A DNA stretch of 64,000 bases, from positions 1,984,001-2,048,000 of the forward strand of contig RBKR01000004.1 of NCBI GenBank assembly GCA_004835665.1, given 5' to 3'. This stretch comes from Phoma sp. XZ068. Its lineage: Eukaryota; Ascomycota; Dothideomycetes; Pleosporales; Didymellaceae. Below the pieces are notes generated by a model. That model was not told the origin of the DNA. It saw nothing but the letters and a program-made list of their open reading frames with translations, and did no database searches. The translations under genes were made by a program, and so were the position numbers. Below are positions 24,287-36,945 of this stretch, piece by piece. Each line of letters opens with the position of its first letter. Position 1 is the stretch's first letter.

Positions 24287-27200
24287 ATGCCAGCCATGTC
24301 GCGGGGTGCAACTGGCAAACCGTCGACCAACACGGGCGCGAGGCCCTCGAAGTCGTTTTCGAAGCCGTCATCGAAGGCGCGCGCACCCAAGCGCACCAAA
24401 GGCGGCACCGTCTCGTCCCGCAACCACCGCTTCGAGGGCTTTTCGCAGCGCATTGCGAAGCTCAAAATCGAGCCCGTCCGCCGCGGCCGCAGCACCATCA
24501 TCGACGATGCCGAGCTCGAGACGACCTTCTCGTACTTCCGCGACTCGTTCCTGGAGTGGAAGGAGCTCAACCTGGCGGAGGACTTTGTGCACTTCTCGCG
24601 CAAGGTCTCGCCGCTGTGCGACAGCCTGCCGCAGGTGCTGCACCACAGCGACCGCATAATCGACCTGCTGGTCGAGTTCATCGAGAAGGGCGAGAAGTAC
24701 AGCGAGGAGCCGCTGCTGAGCCTGCTGGCGCACCTGGCGCACGACCTGGGCGAGCAGTTCGAGAAGCACTTTGAGAGGGTCGTCACGACTGTCGCGCATC
24801 TGGCGGCCACTCACGCCGAAATCGAGGTCATCGAGTGGAGCTTCACGTGCCTGGCCTGGCTCTTCAAGTACCTCTCCCGCCTCTTGGTACCGGATCTGCG
24901 CCCGACCTTCGACCTGATCTCGCCGCTGCTGGGACGCGCACAGCAGAAAGCCTTCGTGGCCCGCTTTGCCGCTGAGTCGCTCAGCTTCCTCGTCCGCAAG
25001 GCTGGAGCAGGATACCACCGAGACAAGGCACCCCTCACCCTGATTGTCCGGCATATCTCCGAGCAGCTGAAGGAGCTCCAGGACAACGAGAAGGACTACG
25101 AGTTCCAGCAGGGCATCAAGTTCCTGCTGGCCGACTCGCTGAAGGGCATACAGAGAGGCACCCACTCCAGCGCCACGGCGATACTTCAGGCGCTGTTGGC
25201 TGAAGCATACCACGAAGACTATGCGGCGCTGCAAGCCCCACCACTCGAACCAGTCCTGCTTGGCGTCATTACCGCCGTCATCCACCACACAGATTCTGAG
25301 AACTTCAAGCCCCTCCTAGACGTCATCCTTGCGCAAATCCTGTCGACAGATTCACAGCACGCAGCCCTGTCGTCTCGATTGCTCTTCATCACTTGCGGCG
25401 TAAGGAAGGGCTATCGCATTGCAGACTGGAAGCCTGTACTCAGCGCTCTTGAACATGTTCTTAGCATTGCAAACGACCCAGCGAACCTCGAGTCTACTGA
25501 AGCATGGGACCTTTTGGCGGCAACCACCGTCGTATTCCAGTATTGCGCTCTAGATGCCGCGATACCTTACGAAAAACTCTTAGAGGGCCTCACCAAGGGA
25601 TCTTGGGACAAGTATTTCTTGCCTTTCTGCAACATGTTTGCTGAGCTTGGCGCAGAAAGGTTCAAGACCCTTCTGCTACCATATTTCAAGCGGTAAGTCA
25701 ATCATTCCGTAGGGTTTACCCAAGATCCTAACAGTTGCAGATTCATCGCACAAAAAGCCCACGAGCATGGACCAGAGCTCTGCATCATCCTTCCCCGTCT
25801 ATATCAGAGCGGCACGATATCCGCTGGCGCCGTCCACGCTTCAGACCGCTGGCAAGCGCTTCTCGATAAGCCATTCCATGAGCTGTTCAAGACGCCAACC
25901 GATGAAGATGACTTGAGTACTTCCGCGTACCACTGCAATGCTCTACTGGACGCTCTAGAGATCCTGGCCGTTCCTGAAGACAAGACAAGAAGAATATGGG
26001 AGGAACTAAAGGAGCTACTAGGAACAGCCGCCAAGGTAGATTCGCCCGAGAAAACCCACAAGACCGACATCTTTGGTACTGGCAAAGGCTTCCAATATCT
26101 GGTAGAAAAGTCCGTCGACGACCAGACCTTTGCGCTCAGCTTGTGGCCCTCGTTGTGCCAGGCCACACCAACCTACGCCCACTCTCTCTCCTTCTGGACG
26201 GCGCTTCTTGCTTTGGTGCAGAAGAAGAAGAATGCCATCTCAACTAGTGGCCCTCACATGGAGCCTTTGAAGCGTGAACTCATGCGCTGCTTGGGTTCAC
26301 CCTCACACGACATGAGACTGACTGCAATCTACATATTGGAGGTCATTGCAGGCAGGAGCGAGGAGTTGCGCAATATCATCTCTATCGCGATGATGATTGA
26401 GCAGACACCACTGGATCTCGAGAATCAACGGTCCATCTCAATGCGCATAGGTCAACTGGCCAAATTTTATCCTGGCGTGTGTGCCGATGAGTGGGTGGGA
26501 GAGGCGATACCCACATTCTGCTTTGGCCTGCTGCACGTAAGAATGGCCTCGGCTTGGGATGACACATGTGCAGCATTGAAGGCCATGTGCGACACCAAGC
26601 AAGGCGAAAGTTTTGTCTCCCAGATCGCTTTCGCGTGGCTGGGTGAGCCGGAGAGTCTCGAGAACTCTGCCAGCGGACTCGCCAAGAACACCGCACAGAA
26701 GCGGTATGCCAACGAATTCGAGTGCACGAACGTTTTCCAGTTGGAGAATCTGCTTTCGAATAACCAGGAGCTATCATACAACATCGATGACCAGCTTGAG
26801 GCTATGTTCGACAGCAAGCACCCACAAATACCGTTCATCAACGCTTTCAGCAGGACACAAGCGCTGCGTCTGCTTAATGCACTACCGCAAGTTGCCGAGA
26901 AGCGTTCGCGCATGCTCGTTCCCGTACTCCTAGACTGGGCACTGGACCTACCCGTCGCAGAGATCGAAAATGAGGACAATATGCAGGAAGATGTGCCCGA
27001 ACCATCGCAGCAGCGATGGACGCGGAAAGATCAGAAGGCTATGTTGTCCGTCTTCTCAAAGTTCAACAACCCTAAGGTTCTTTATCGGTCTAGCGAGGTT
27101 CGCGACGCTCTGTTATCGTTACTGAGCAATGGTGATGTCGAAATCCAGAAGGCTGCACTCCAAGCACTTCTGACATGGAGGGATCGTGCGGTGACGCCGT

Positions 27201-30200
27201 ATCAGGAAGAACTGCTTGGCCTACTAGACGATCAACGCTTCCGCGACGAGCTTCCCATTTTCCTTAGTGAAGGCAAGATTCAGGAGAGCGACCTTGCCGA
27301 AGTTCTCCCAATCATCCTCCGACTGTTGTACGGCAAAGTCATTGCTGGCAAGCGAGGATTGGAGTCGAAAAGGAAGTCCGTTTTCATTGGACTGAAGAAC
27401 AGATTTGGAGATGATGCTATTCATCAGTTCCTGAGCATTGCGTTTGGACCTCTGAGTGGCGCCTCAGTGCTTCAAAATGGTGTTCTCGACGAAGATTTGT
27501 TGCGCAAGGGTCTAATCGACACTCGCAAGCAGGTCGGCATGTTGAACATGCTTGACGACTTGCTGAGCACGTTCAAGACGACATTCACACCTTTTACCAG
27601 CGATGTTGTGGACCCCATCTTGTACTGTCTCATCAAAGCATCCCGGGATCTCCAGACAGCCGCATCGACAGAGGCAGCCGATGTCGATGAGAGTCAAAAG
27701 TTTCAAGTTTCGCTACTTAGAACGGTTCGCCAACGCGCCCTGCAATCTCTGGCTAGACTTTTCGAGAGTTGTCCAGACTTCAACTGGTACCCATACACAG
27801 CAGCAATCGTCAAGGAGCTTGTCGAGCCGAGACTGGAGCAATTCCCTATCGAAACAGCTCAGTCTATCTCTGGTCTTCTCCGACTGTTTGCTTCCTGGTC
27901 GAAGGCTACATCAACAGCACCTTTTCTGGTTGAGCATAACAAGGACATACTCATCAAGATTATCGACTGTCTAGATGTACCATCAGCTAAGGACGAAGTA
28001 AAGCAGTTTGTTTTGGACGAGATTCTCCGTAACATCTTTTCACTTGTCGCTGATGCAGATCAAGTCTCATCTGTGGACGCAAAGATAGAAAGGAATCGCA
28101 TACACACGGATATCATTCAGCCTTACTCCAATGCGATCCTGAACAGAGTCGGCGGCCTCCTCCGAAAGAGTCCAACTAAGGAAGTCCTCGAATCAGGAGT
28201 TCTGGCCATTGCAGAGCTTGCGCCACATGTTGTTGGATCAACCGAATCGCGTAGCATGATCGAGATTGCAACTTTCCTCATTCGACAACCATCAAAACGA
28301 GTCAATCCCAGAACTAAGCTCGGTCTGCTCAAGATCCTGCACGAGTTCATCCAACGATGCGATGCTAAAAACCTGGGCGAGCTCTTTGATGGCATTTATG
28401 ATGCTATCTGTCCCATGTTTGCTTTCTTCCAGGATCGAACTGCTCGCTCTGTACTTTGCGATGTCATTCTGGATTTGTCCGAAACCAGGGAAGAACTTGG
28501 ATCCGTTGCAAAGCTCTGCCAGGAACTCAACTCGTTTGCAAAGGGCCGCGTAGATGAGCCGGACTTTGAGCGCCGCTCCCAAGCTTTCAATCAGATCAAC
28601 GAGCAGGGCTACAAGTCATTCTCTCTTATGCAGTGGAAGCCTCTGGTGTACAACATGCTTTACTTTATCAAAGATAACGATGAGTTGAGTATTCGCGTGA
28701 ATGCGTCCTCGACCCTCCGCCGATTCATTGAGGTGTCTCAGGGCGATGGCTTCAAAGAATTCATCATGGCTGCAATTATGCCTGGAATCCAGCACGGTAT
28801 GCGCGAGCAGTCTGAGCTTGTCAGGTCAGAGTTCCTGGCCGTCACAGAACAGCTAGTGAAGATCCATCGCGAGTGGGCACCGGTAGCTGACTTGTTCGTC
28901 CTTGTCTCAGACGATGAGGAAGCTTCTTTTTTCAGCAATGTTTTGCATATCCAAGGCCATCGCAGGCTGAGAGCACTCCGCCGACTCGCTGCCAACGCTT
29001 CGCATCTGCAACCAGGAAACACATACCACATACTCCTGCCATTACTGGAGCATTTCGTGTTCAACAAAGCCGACGACGACAGTGCTGACAACCTAGCCGG
29101 AGAAACAATCCGAACTCTTGCCGCGTTGGTTGAATGGCTGGAGTGGCCGCAGTTCAGATCTCTTTTCAAGCGTTACATCGGCTATCTGACGAGCAAGGAG
29201 GATATGCAGAAAGCTATTGTGCGATTGATTGGCGGCTTAATGGACGGTCTCAACCAAGCTGGACGAAAGAAGGGATATGTCACCGCCTCCCAGCCCGCAT
29301 CTAACATCGACGAGGCTTCGGAGACCGTTGCTGAGGCAGATGCAGATGCAGATGTGATGGAAATCGACACACCAGCTTCCACACTGTCGAAGACGCTCCC
29401 ACAACAGGACAAGCTTACCAAGGATCTTGTCAACAATTTCCTGCCAGACTTGACAGCTTTCCTGCACAAGAAGGATGAGGCAACAACTAGTCTTCGTGTC
29501 CCTGTCGCTGTCGCGCTGACGAAGGTGCTTCTTGTTCTCCCATCTACAGAGATTGAAGGACGACTTCCTGGAGTCCTTCTCGATATCTGCCATATCCTCA
29601 AGAGTCGTACACAAGAGTCTCGCGATCAGTCTCGGAAGACTTTGAGTGAGATTGCAGTGCTTACTGGACCAAACTACGTTGGCTTCATTCTCAAGGCCCT
29701 GCGAACTGCACTCCAGCGCGGTTACCAGCTACACGTATTGTCTTACACTCTCCACTACATTCTGGTCAACCTTGCCAGTCAGCTGAAGCCTGGTGATCTT
29801 GATTACTGCGTCGCTGATATTGTCGACATCGTCATGGATGATACCTTTGGCGTTACTGGTCAAGAAAAGGACGCCGAAGAGTACATCAGTAAGATGAAGG
29901 AAGTCAAGAGTAGCAAGAGCTTTGACACGATGGACATCATTTCTCGATCAAGCACACCTGCCTATCTCATCAAGCTGGTTAACCCTATCAAATCCTTGCT
30001 CCTGGAACGAATCAACGCGAAGATGGTACAGAAGATCGACGAGCTACTTCGCCGAATCGGCCTGGGTATTTTGCAGAACCCGACTGTGAACAACAGAGAC
30101 ATTCTAGTTTTCTGCTACGAGCTGATACAGGAAGTGTACAGAGCAAGCGCAACGACAACAAAGGGCGACAAGAAGGATCCTAAATTGAGACGATTTCTGG

Positions 30201-32293
30201 TTAACAGAAGGGGCGCCGCCAAGTCGGGTGCACGCCTTTCAACATCTTCCTACATCTACAAGATGACTCGTTTCAGCATGGATATCCTTAGAACCGTGCT
30301 GCGCAAGCACGACGACCTCCAGACACCACAAAACCTGGCAGGCTTCCTACCGATCATCGGAGACACGATGGTTCAGGGACAGGAAGAGGTGCAGGTGTCA
30401 GCTGTCCGACTACTCACTACCATCATCAAGGTGCCCATGGATGAGATGGACGCCAACTGTCCCGTGTACGTTGATGAAGCTGTGCGAGCTATCAAGGGTG
30501 CACACTCATCCAACACCGAGCTGGCTCAGGCGTCGCTCAAACTGGTGGCAGCTGTGCTTCGCGAGAGGCCTAACGTGGTCATCCGTGAGCGAGATATCGG
30601 CCACTTAATCAAGCGCCTGCTGCCCGATCTCGACGAGCTTGACCGCCAAGGTGTCAGCTTTGCGTTCTTGAAGGCTGTCATGAGCCGTCATATTGATGTG
30701 CCTGAGGTTTATGAAGCCATGGACAAAGTCGCTGAGATGATGGTCACCAACCAGACAAGATCTGCTCGAGATCTTGCTCGAAGTCATTACTTCCAGTTCT
30801 TGACATCGTACACACAGAGCGAAAAGCGTTTCAAGAAGTCGATGGAGTTCCTGCTCAAGAACTTGCGCTACGAGCACGTCGAAGGTCGCCAGTCTGTCAT
30901 GGAAGCTCTGGATCTCATCATTACAAAGGCTTTACCTAGGTTCCCAGAGAAGGCCCAGTACGACTACCACGGCATGATCTTCTTGCCTCTGATCAACACC
31001 CTTGCAAACGACGATTCAAGCAAGTGCCGAGAACTTGCAAGTCTGCTTGTCAAACGACTGTTCCAGCATGCGAGCGAGAAGCGACTGCAGAACTTCACAG
31101 CCGATCTGAGGAGTTGGCTTGAGCAAGATGAGAACACTGGTCTGAAGCGCCTTGGCATTCAGTGTTGGGGATTCTACTTCGAGTCACTTGATGCCGACGA
31201 TGACGAGCCGAAGGAGCTATCCTATGTGCTGGATGGGCTCGACTCTGCGATCGACGAGTCTCTGGCGCGCCGTGATGAGGACGACTGGGAGCTATTGTAC
31301 TACTCTCTGACACTCGTCTCCAAGATCTGCAAAAAGTATCAAGACACGATGCTCTCCGCCGACAAAGAGAGCTTGTGGACTGCAGTCCAAGCCAGCGTCT
31401 CGTACCCCCACGCCTGGGTCAAGCTCAAAGCTGCTGAGCTGATGGGCACATACTTTGCTCATCTTGCTATCACCAACAAGGATGTCGGCCTTGGTGCACT
31501 TCCGCTCAAGGGTTCTGGAGGCTTGCAATTGGCCGAGCAGAATATGATCCAGCTCACCAACGCAACTCTGAGGAATTTGCTCAATCCTGATGCCTCGGAG
31601 CAGTTGTGCACGCAGAGTGTCAAGAACATCGCCTTCCTGGCGAGGTGTTTGGCCGTCAACAACGCGAAGTGGCAATGGCACAATGTTGATGACGAAGACG
31701 AGCCTGAAGAAGTACCGGAAGCGAACGTCGCAGATGGAGAAGCGTCCTCAGATGAGGATGCCGACACGACCAAGAAAACACCACCAGCAGCCATCCACCG
31801 CCTGATGATTCGCCTCTCCGGCACCATCCGCCGTGAAAGCAGCTCCATGAACGCCAAAACCGCGATCATGAACCTTCTGGAAACTATGGCCGCCAAGTTC
31901 CCTCTCGAGCCACTGTCGTCCTCGCTCCCTCATCTCCTCACAACACTCAACACTCTTGTCGATCCCGCAACAACCATTCCGCGTGCCCACACAAATGTAT
32001 CATCTGCATCTCTCAACGAGCCTAATGAGCTCTACAAAGTACTGATCGACAAAGCGCGAGAGATCATGAATACGCTACAGAAGCGCATGGGTACACAAGA
32101 GTATCTCAAAGTCATGGGCGATGTACAGAAAGCAGTCAGAGAGCGGAGAGATGAGAGGAGGAGAAAGAGGAAGGTTGAGGCTGTGGCAGACCCGGAGAAA
32201 TGGGGCAAAGAGAAGAAGAGGAGAAACGACGTTAAGAGGGTTAAGAGGAAGGAGAAGGGCGCGGAACACAGAGGGCAGAGGAGGGGATGGTAA
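24287..32293 (+). CDS. UTP20: Utp20, U3 snoRNP / small-subunit processome component
   Basis: Exons 24287-25692 and 25741-32293 (48-bp intron, phase 2) give about 2652 residues, in the normal range for this giant HEAT-repeat protein. The N-terminus has a basic low-complexity start and then VSSRNHRFEGFSQRIAKLKI, a family-typical opening. Nearly all the rest is alpha-helical repeats, including the DRIM (down-regulated in metastasis) domain in the middle third. The C-terminus is strongly Lys/Arg-rich (ending KRKEKGAEHRGQRRGW) and is expected to act in nucleolar targeting. Utp20 is needed for 18S rRNA maturation. An acidic insertion (EASETVAEADADADVMEIDT) near 29310-29370 and another at 31690-31770 are likely disordered loops. 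Confidence 0.95.
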
Positions 32294-32629
32294 AAGCCTC
32301 CTCCTGCGAGCATTTGTAGGCGTTGGTTGCATTTTATGGTGTTAGAGGGGAAAAGTCTAAGATTTCTCGCTGTAGATAAATACGATGATACCCGTTGAAT
32401 TTGTGGTCCTATGGTTGCTTCAAAGTATTGATGGCATGACATCGGAAGAACCGTCCGTCGCAGAATCCGAATGAGCCCGATTCGGTTCAGGCCGCCATCA
32501 GCTTCACGCCACCCTTACATCCCACTACATAACGTTGCCTCGACCTCACATCTCATCCATCTCACTAAAACCATCCTGCAGCCACATACAACCTTCCCAC
32601 ATTGCTCTAACTCCCCAAACCAAATCAAC
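32294..32629. other. Intergenic, UTP20 3' side and upstream of the next gene
   Basis: Nothing coding seen. It must carry the UTP20 terminator and the promoter of the membrane-protein gene on the same strand. Confidence 0.4.
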
Positions 32630-33265
32630 ATGGCAACAACATCCCTCCTCGGCCTGACCTTCACCCTCACACCCACAGCGCTAACAGCACTCCGCATTGC
32701 GCCCCTCGTCTCTTCCACCACAAGCCTAACACACGCCTACATGGAATGGCTAACCAACTCCTCCTTCCTCGGCCCCACCCCCATCACCTCCACACTCAGC
32801 AGATCCCTACTCAAGCCAGCCGGCGCATCCAGTAACCCTGCCCAGGACTCTGCACAGCACACACCCGCCCGTCTCGCGGAAGCTAAAGAAATCCTTATAC
32901 CGCACTGGTTCACATCCTTTTTCAACACCGGTGTTCGCAGCGTTGTGGGACTTAACACACTTACCTTACTCTCCGCATCGCTTAATCTCCTTACGCCGTC
33001 GCTGCATCCTGCCTGGGAGGAGACTAAGCTATTCTACGCCGCGGGGCTGGCGGCTGCGGTCGCGCATTATGCGTTTGTGCCGCTTGTTGGGCCGAGTGTG
33101 CAGGGCTTGATTGGGCTTTGTGCGGGAGTGGAGGAGGAGGGGGAAGGGAAGGCCGTGGGGTGGGTGCGGGAGTGGGTTGGGTGGCATGTTTTGAGGATGG
33201 GGAGTGTGGATTTGGTGGCTTGGGGGTGTTTTGGTTGGGGGGTTTTGGGGAGTGTGAGGGCGTAG
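32630..33265 (+). CDS. Integral membrane protein of DUF1772-like appearance
   Basis: A single-exon frame of 211 residues, starting at the first ATG in a good context (AACATGGC). It has about four hydrophobic segments: near residues 5-30, 105-130, 140-165 and 185-205. The layout, with a GVRSVVGLNTLTLLSASLN segment and an LFYAAGLAAAVAHYAFVPL segment, is reminiscent of the DUF1772/anthrone-oxygenase-like family of small four-helix membrane proteins, but the match is by eye and no catalytic motif can be named. GC content rises sharply toward the 3' end with TGG/GGG-rich codons. It is on the same strand as UTP20 and convergent with the peptide transporter. Confidence 0.65.
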   Translation: MATTSLLGLTFTLTPTALTALRIAPLVSSTTSLTHAYMEWLTNSSFLGPTPITSTLSRSLLKPAGASSNPAQDSAQHTPARLAEAKEILIPHWFTSFFNTGVRSVVGLNTLTLLSASLNLLTPSLHPAWEETKLFYAAGLAAAVAHYAFVPLVGPSVQGLIGLCAGVEEEGEGKAVGWVREWVGWHVLRMGSVDLVAWGCFGWGVLGSVRA

Positions 33266-33373
33266 GTTAGGTTGAGTAACACTATTGCATATCGAGTCAC
33301 GTTCAGAATTGTATGTATGTACGCACAGAGCTTTAATTTTATGCAACTGTGACAAAGATGTCAAGGTCTTGCT

Positions 33374-35225
33374 TCAGACATCCTTGGATGTTGGCTCTGA
33401 GGTCTCATGATCATCGAAGCTGCTCACGCTCCTCAGCTCGAATTCTTCAGCCCTTTCAACCTTATTCGCGTCGTCGTCGTCCGCGACATGCTTGAAAGTT
33501 CGGTGGAAGATATATCCCGTGATCGCTGCTGCGCTCGCCAGTCCAAAATAAAGCCATTGCAGGTATGGATCTCTCGCTAGCGGTGCGATCAATATCCCCA
33601 ACGCACTACCTCCAGCACTTGTCAAGAGGAACAAGCTCATAATGAAGCTCTTCATGTTCTCCGGTGCCTTTGCATACGCCAACTCCAGACCGGTGATGCT
33701 CGCAAGGATCTCACTCAGGGCGATCAGAACATAGGCTGGCATCTGCCACGCGACGTGGACCTCGTTCGGTTTGAATCTGCCTTCACCGATGCTGCCAGCG
33801 TCACACTTTGATGGGTGCGAGTAACAAGGAGGGGCGTTGTAGATAAACGATTGGAGACCGCCGGCATACAGCATAGCGGCGGCCGCAACGAAGAAGCCGA
33901 GAGTGATGCGGGTCATTGGTCTAAAGGCGAAGTGCAACCTTGTGCGGATAAATGGGTAGATAAGACGGTCCATTATTGGAACCAGTAGAATGATTGTGAT
34001 TGGATCGATGTTGGGTAGGATGTCGTTTGGGAGACCGTGCAATTGCATTTGACCAGCTGTAGGCAGAGTGTTAGCTCTTATCATTAGCAATGAAAGTAGT
34101 AGACTTGCCTTGTGAAACGAAGTTATTCATCATTTGTGAATACGCAACCCAATAGATGGGAAAGAAGAGAAACACTTTGCAAGCCATCAAAGCAGTTTTC
34201 AGCTCATCGATAAAGCTGTCGTCCCATGAGACCGCATTCCCTTGGCTTCTTTGAGCAGAAGGTCTTGCTTTATCGATGTCGAACTTGTTGCGTGCTGTGA
34301 TCCATAGTGCGCGGAAACAGCTGCCAATGACACCACCCTGCGGTGGTTTGATGATGTAGCGGTCCTTGCCCCATACCAAAACGGCATAGCCGACGCAAAA
34401 CATGATTAATGGCAGCAGAAAAGCGCTCCAGAAACCGACGTGCAACTCCAATAGAGTAGTAGCGATTGCGGATACAGAGCCCACGTTTATGCACATGTAG
34501 TAAAGCATATAGATGCGCTGTACTGTGATCTCCGGATCGACAATCACTTGCTTCCCGTCCCTTCTTGTTTCTACAAAGGCGCTTGTACTGCGCACTTGCT
34601 CGGCAATGAGCGGGCTTACGTTGCTCTTTATTCCGCCTGTTCCAAGGCCAATGATTACCATTGCTGCCAGAAGCCCAGGAAATGCTGCTCCACGCTCGAT
34701 GCTCCAAGGAAGACTCGTGATGAACAGAACTAAGATGCCTGCCATGTATACGACGCTGAACCATTTTATGGTCAAATATCGCCCCAGATACTGGTCGGCG
34801 ACCACCGCGCCCAGAATCGGTGTGACGTAGCACCAGAACTGGAAAAAATTCGACAAAGCCGTTGCCCTAGACTGGCTTAGTCCCAGAGCTCCAGGAAGTC
34901 CATTGGCGTCGTGATAAGAATTGGCCATGTAGTTTTGAAAAGGGCCTGCCAGTCCGTAGTAGGCAAACCGCTCGCAGAGCTCCACAATCGCGACAAGAAA
35001 CGCGCCATATGGTAACTTGTCGGCGACTCGTGGAAGGAAAAGTAAGTCCTCTGCAGTTGGCTTGGATCCAATATACAGCGCGCTTTCAAGATCCTGGTCT
35101 TGGCGGTGATCATGTTCCAACTCTTTGCCATGCGCTGTCAATTCTGCGCCTGGTTCATCGGTCTGGGCGACTGTAGTATATGTACCTCGTTGCTCGCCAT
35201 CGTGAGTCCGCCATGATGATGCCAT
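33374..35225 (-). CDS. PTR2: POT/PTR2 family proton-coupled peptide transporter
   Basis: Exons 35225-34109 and 34056-33374 give about 599 residues. The intron (34108-34057) begins with GC rather than GT (G|GCAAGT ... CTACAG); only this border joins ...NNFVSQ to AGQMQLHGLPND in phase 1, and the nearest GT gives the wrong frame. The family signature ELCERFAYYGLAGPF appears near residue 80, followed by the 12-helix MFS fold including GLGTGGIKSNVSPLIAEQ and the conserved FFPIYWVAYSQMMNN segment. It imports di- and tripeptides at the plasma membrane. Termini are charged and cytosolic; the C-terminal tail is acidic (HVADDDDANK). Family is certain, the exact substrate range is not. Confidence 0.93.
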
Positions 35226-36069
35226 AGTGCTGGAATCTCAGTGCCTCGAAAAGCCTAGGTATGATGGACATATGCAAGAAAACCTAGGTACTACCCCGTT
35301 GCCATTCTATGCCAGGTCTGCCTCTGCTAGTGAAGATTCAATAACATTCCATCCTGCTGGTGAATACGTGCAAGATTATATAGTGTTGTGGTCCAGGTAC
35401 TTGAAGAGATTGAATGTGTAGGGTGGAAGCCACGACGCAGTTTCACGGAGGTGAGACCGGCAACGCGTCCAAGCTAGTCCTAAAATGGACATCAATACCG
35501 CGCCACAGCATCAGCCACTCACCCTGCAAACACATGTCCATACATTTTCCGGTACGATGTTGCCTCAGCCGTTGAAAACTTTCCTCAGTACTTAGCTGTG
35601 AGCATTGAACGGCACTATATCGAATCATTTGTAAGTTCTAGGCTCAGAGCAGCACAATCTCCGCGGAACTCATCCTGGTCCCCTTGCTCATCTCGCCATA
35701 AATACCCCATATGCATGTAAACATGAACAATAAGCTAATAGCTTTCACTAGAAACACCAAGCAGTCATGGCATATAAAAACATCTCCTAAGCGTGCATCG
35801 ATGCTGGTATCAATGATAGCAGAGGCTGGCACGTTCATCTCGATCTTCAACACTCGTGTTCTGAGCATGTTCCCCAAGAATGTATGCAAGAAAATTCTTT
35901 CAACCTGTATATTTGTCTAGTTTCCAATTTTGCTGAATGTATCTTGTGATGCAAAATCCAAGGCAACAAGCCATGTCGTCTAGCGGCTCCCAAGCGATGG
36001 TGTCCCGCCTGGGATTGGAAGTATACTTGTGAAAATGTCTGATCGAGGTCGTGGAAAGTGGGGCGCATT
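35226..36069. other. Intergenic, upstream of PTR2; no supported gene
   Basis: Upstream region of the peptide transporter, then sequence leading into the PKS debris. A minus-strand frame at 35889-35644 is hydrophobic but lacks any known signature; it might be further decayed polyketide synthase sequence, which I cannot show. Confidence 0.35.
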
Positions 36070-36420
36070 TCAGAAACCTGTACTGAAAGCTGTGCTTACT
36101 TGGAGCATGCTGGGCCCGGCAAGCCTTTCCACCAGTGTCTGCGCCTCTGGCGCGCTGCCGCTACGATGGGACAAGACATCGACTTTTGGTGCATAACGTT
36201 CACCAGTCCACTGCATGATGAACGGTCCCAGATCACTCAGTCCGCCAGTGATCATGTAGCAGGCCTCAGGATTGAAAGTGACGGCTGGCAGCACTTTTGA
36301 ACCATGGCACATCAGTGAATCTAATGCCAACATCACGACTAGGGTGCCGAAATTGCCTTTCGACAAAGCCGGCAACGCGTGGTGGACCTGGGAGATGTCT
36401 GAGCAGTCAAGGATTGGGTA
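36070..36420 (-). pseudogene. Fragment of a highly-reducing polyketide synthase (end of ER, start of KR)
   Basis: A minus-strand reading frame from about 36420 to 36070 runs DISQVHHALPALSKGNFG, then a short linker, then TFNPEACYMITGGLSDLG. The first part fits the end of an enoyl-reductase domain, where the usual motif is an alternating helix followed by GKHxGK(I/V)V. The second fits the Rossmann TGGxGGLG start of a ketoreductase, followed by a stretch ending in SGSAPEAQTLVERLAG. The usual GGLGGLGR appears as GGLSDLGP and the usual LSRSG as LSHRSG, so key positions are altered. No KS, AT, DH or ACP is seen nearby on either side. It is a non-functional remnant close to the non-reducing PKS remnant on the same strand. 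Confidence 0.65.
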
Positions 36421-36945
36421 AGGTCTATGCGGCCAGCATAGTAGTGGGGGGAATTGCCAACTTTTACTATAATTGGTGTCGTAGGTGGAATAGCACTGAT
36501 GCCTAGGTGAAGGAGGGTAAACGGAGAAAGGCGAGAAGGGAAGATAAGTGATCAGAAGATATCAAGCAAAACATTGTATAGATAATGACCCAGTACTGGG
36601 ATAGCTACCTAAGCCGGACTCATGATGACTATTGTGCCAGTGGGCGTGCAGCAAAACAGGACAATTTCTGACTAATTGAAACACGATTACTTTTGTGTTC
36701 AATCAATACTCGCATTTAAGCATAGCCTCATGACCGCAATAATGATTGCATTCTCTAAGATCAGTGTTACAAATTCGCGTATTTTACAATTCAAGTGCGA
36801 ATGAAATACACCCTCGGTGTCACAATTAATACAAAGAAATTGTCAACTTGAAACTTCAAGGGAAGAAAAAGAAAAAGGAAAGAACAAAAAAAGATTCTAT
36901 GAGTACTAAAACCACTATTTGAATAGTGCCATGAATGCTTGCGAT

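Noticed and set aside
24368..25288. 306-codon minus-strand frame opposite UTP20
   Set aside because: It is a shadow of the GC-rich UTP20 exon on the other strand, full of Gln/Leu/Val/Arg runs.
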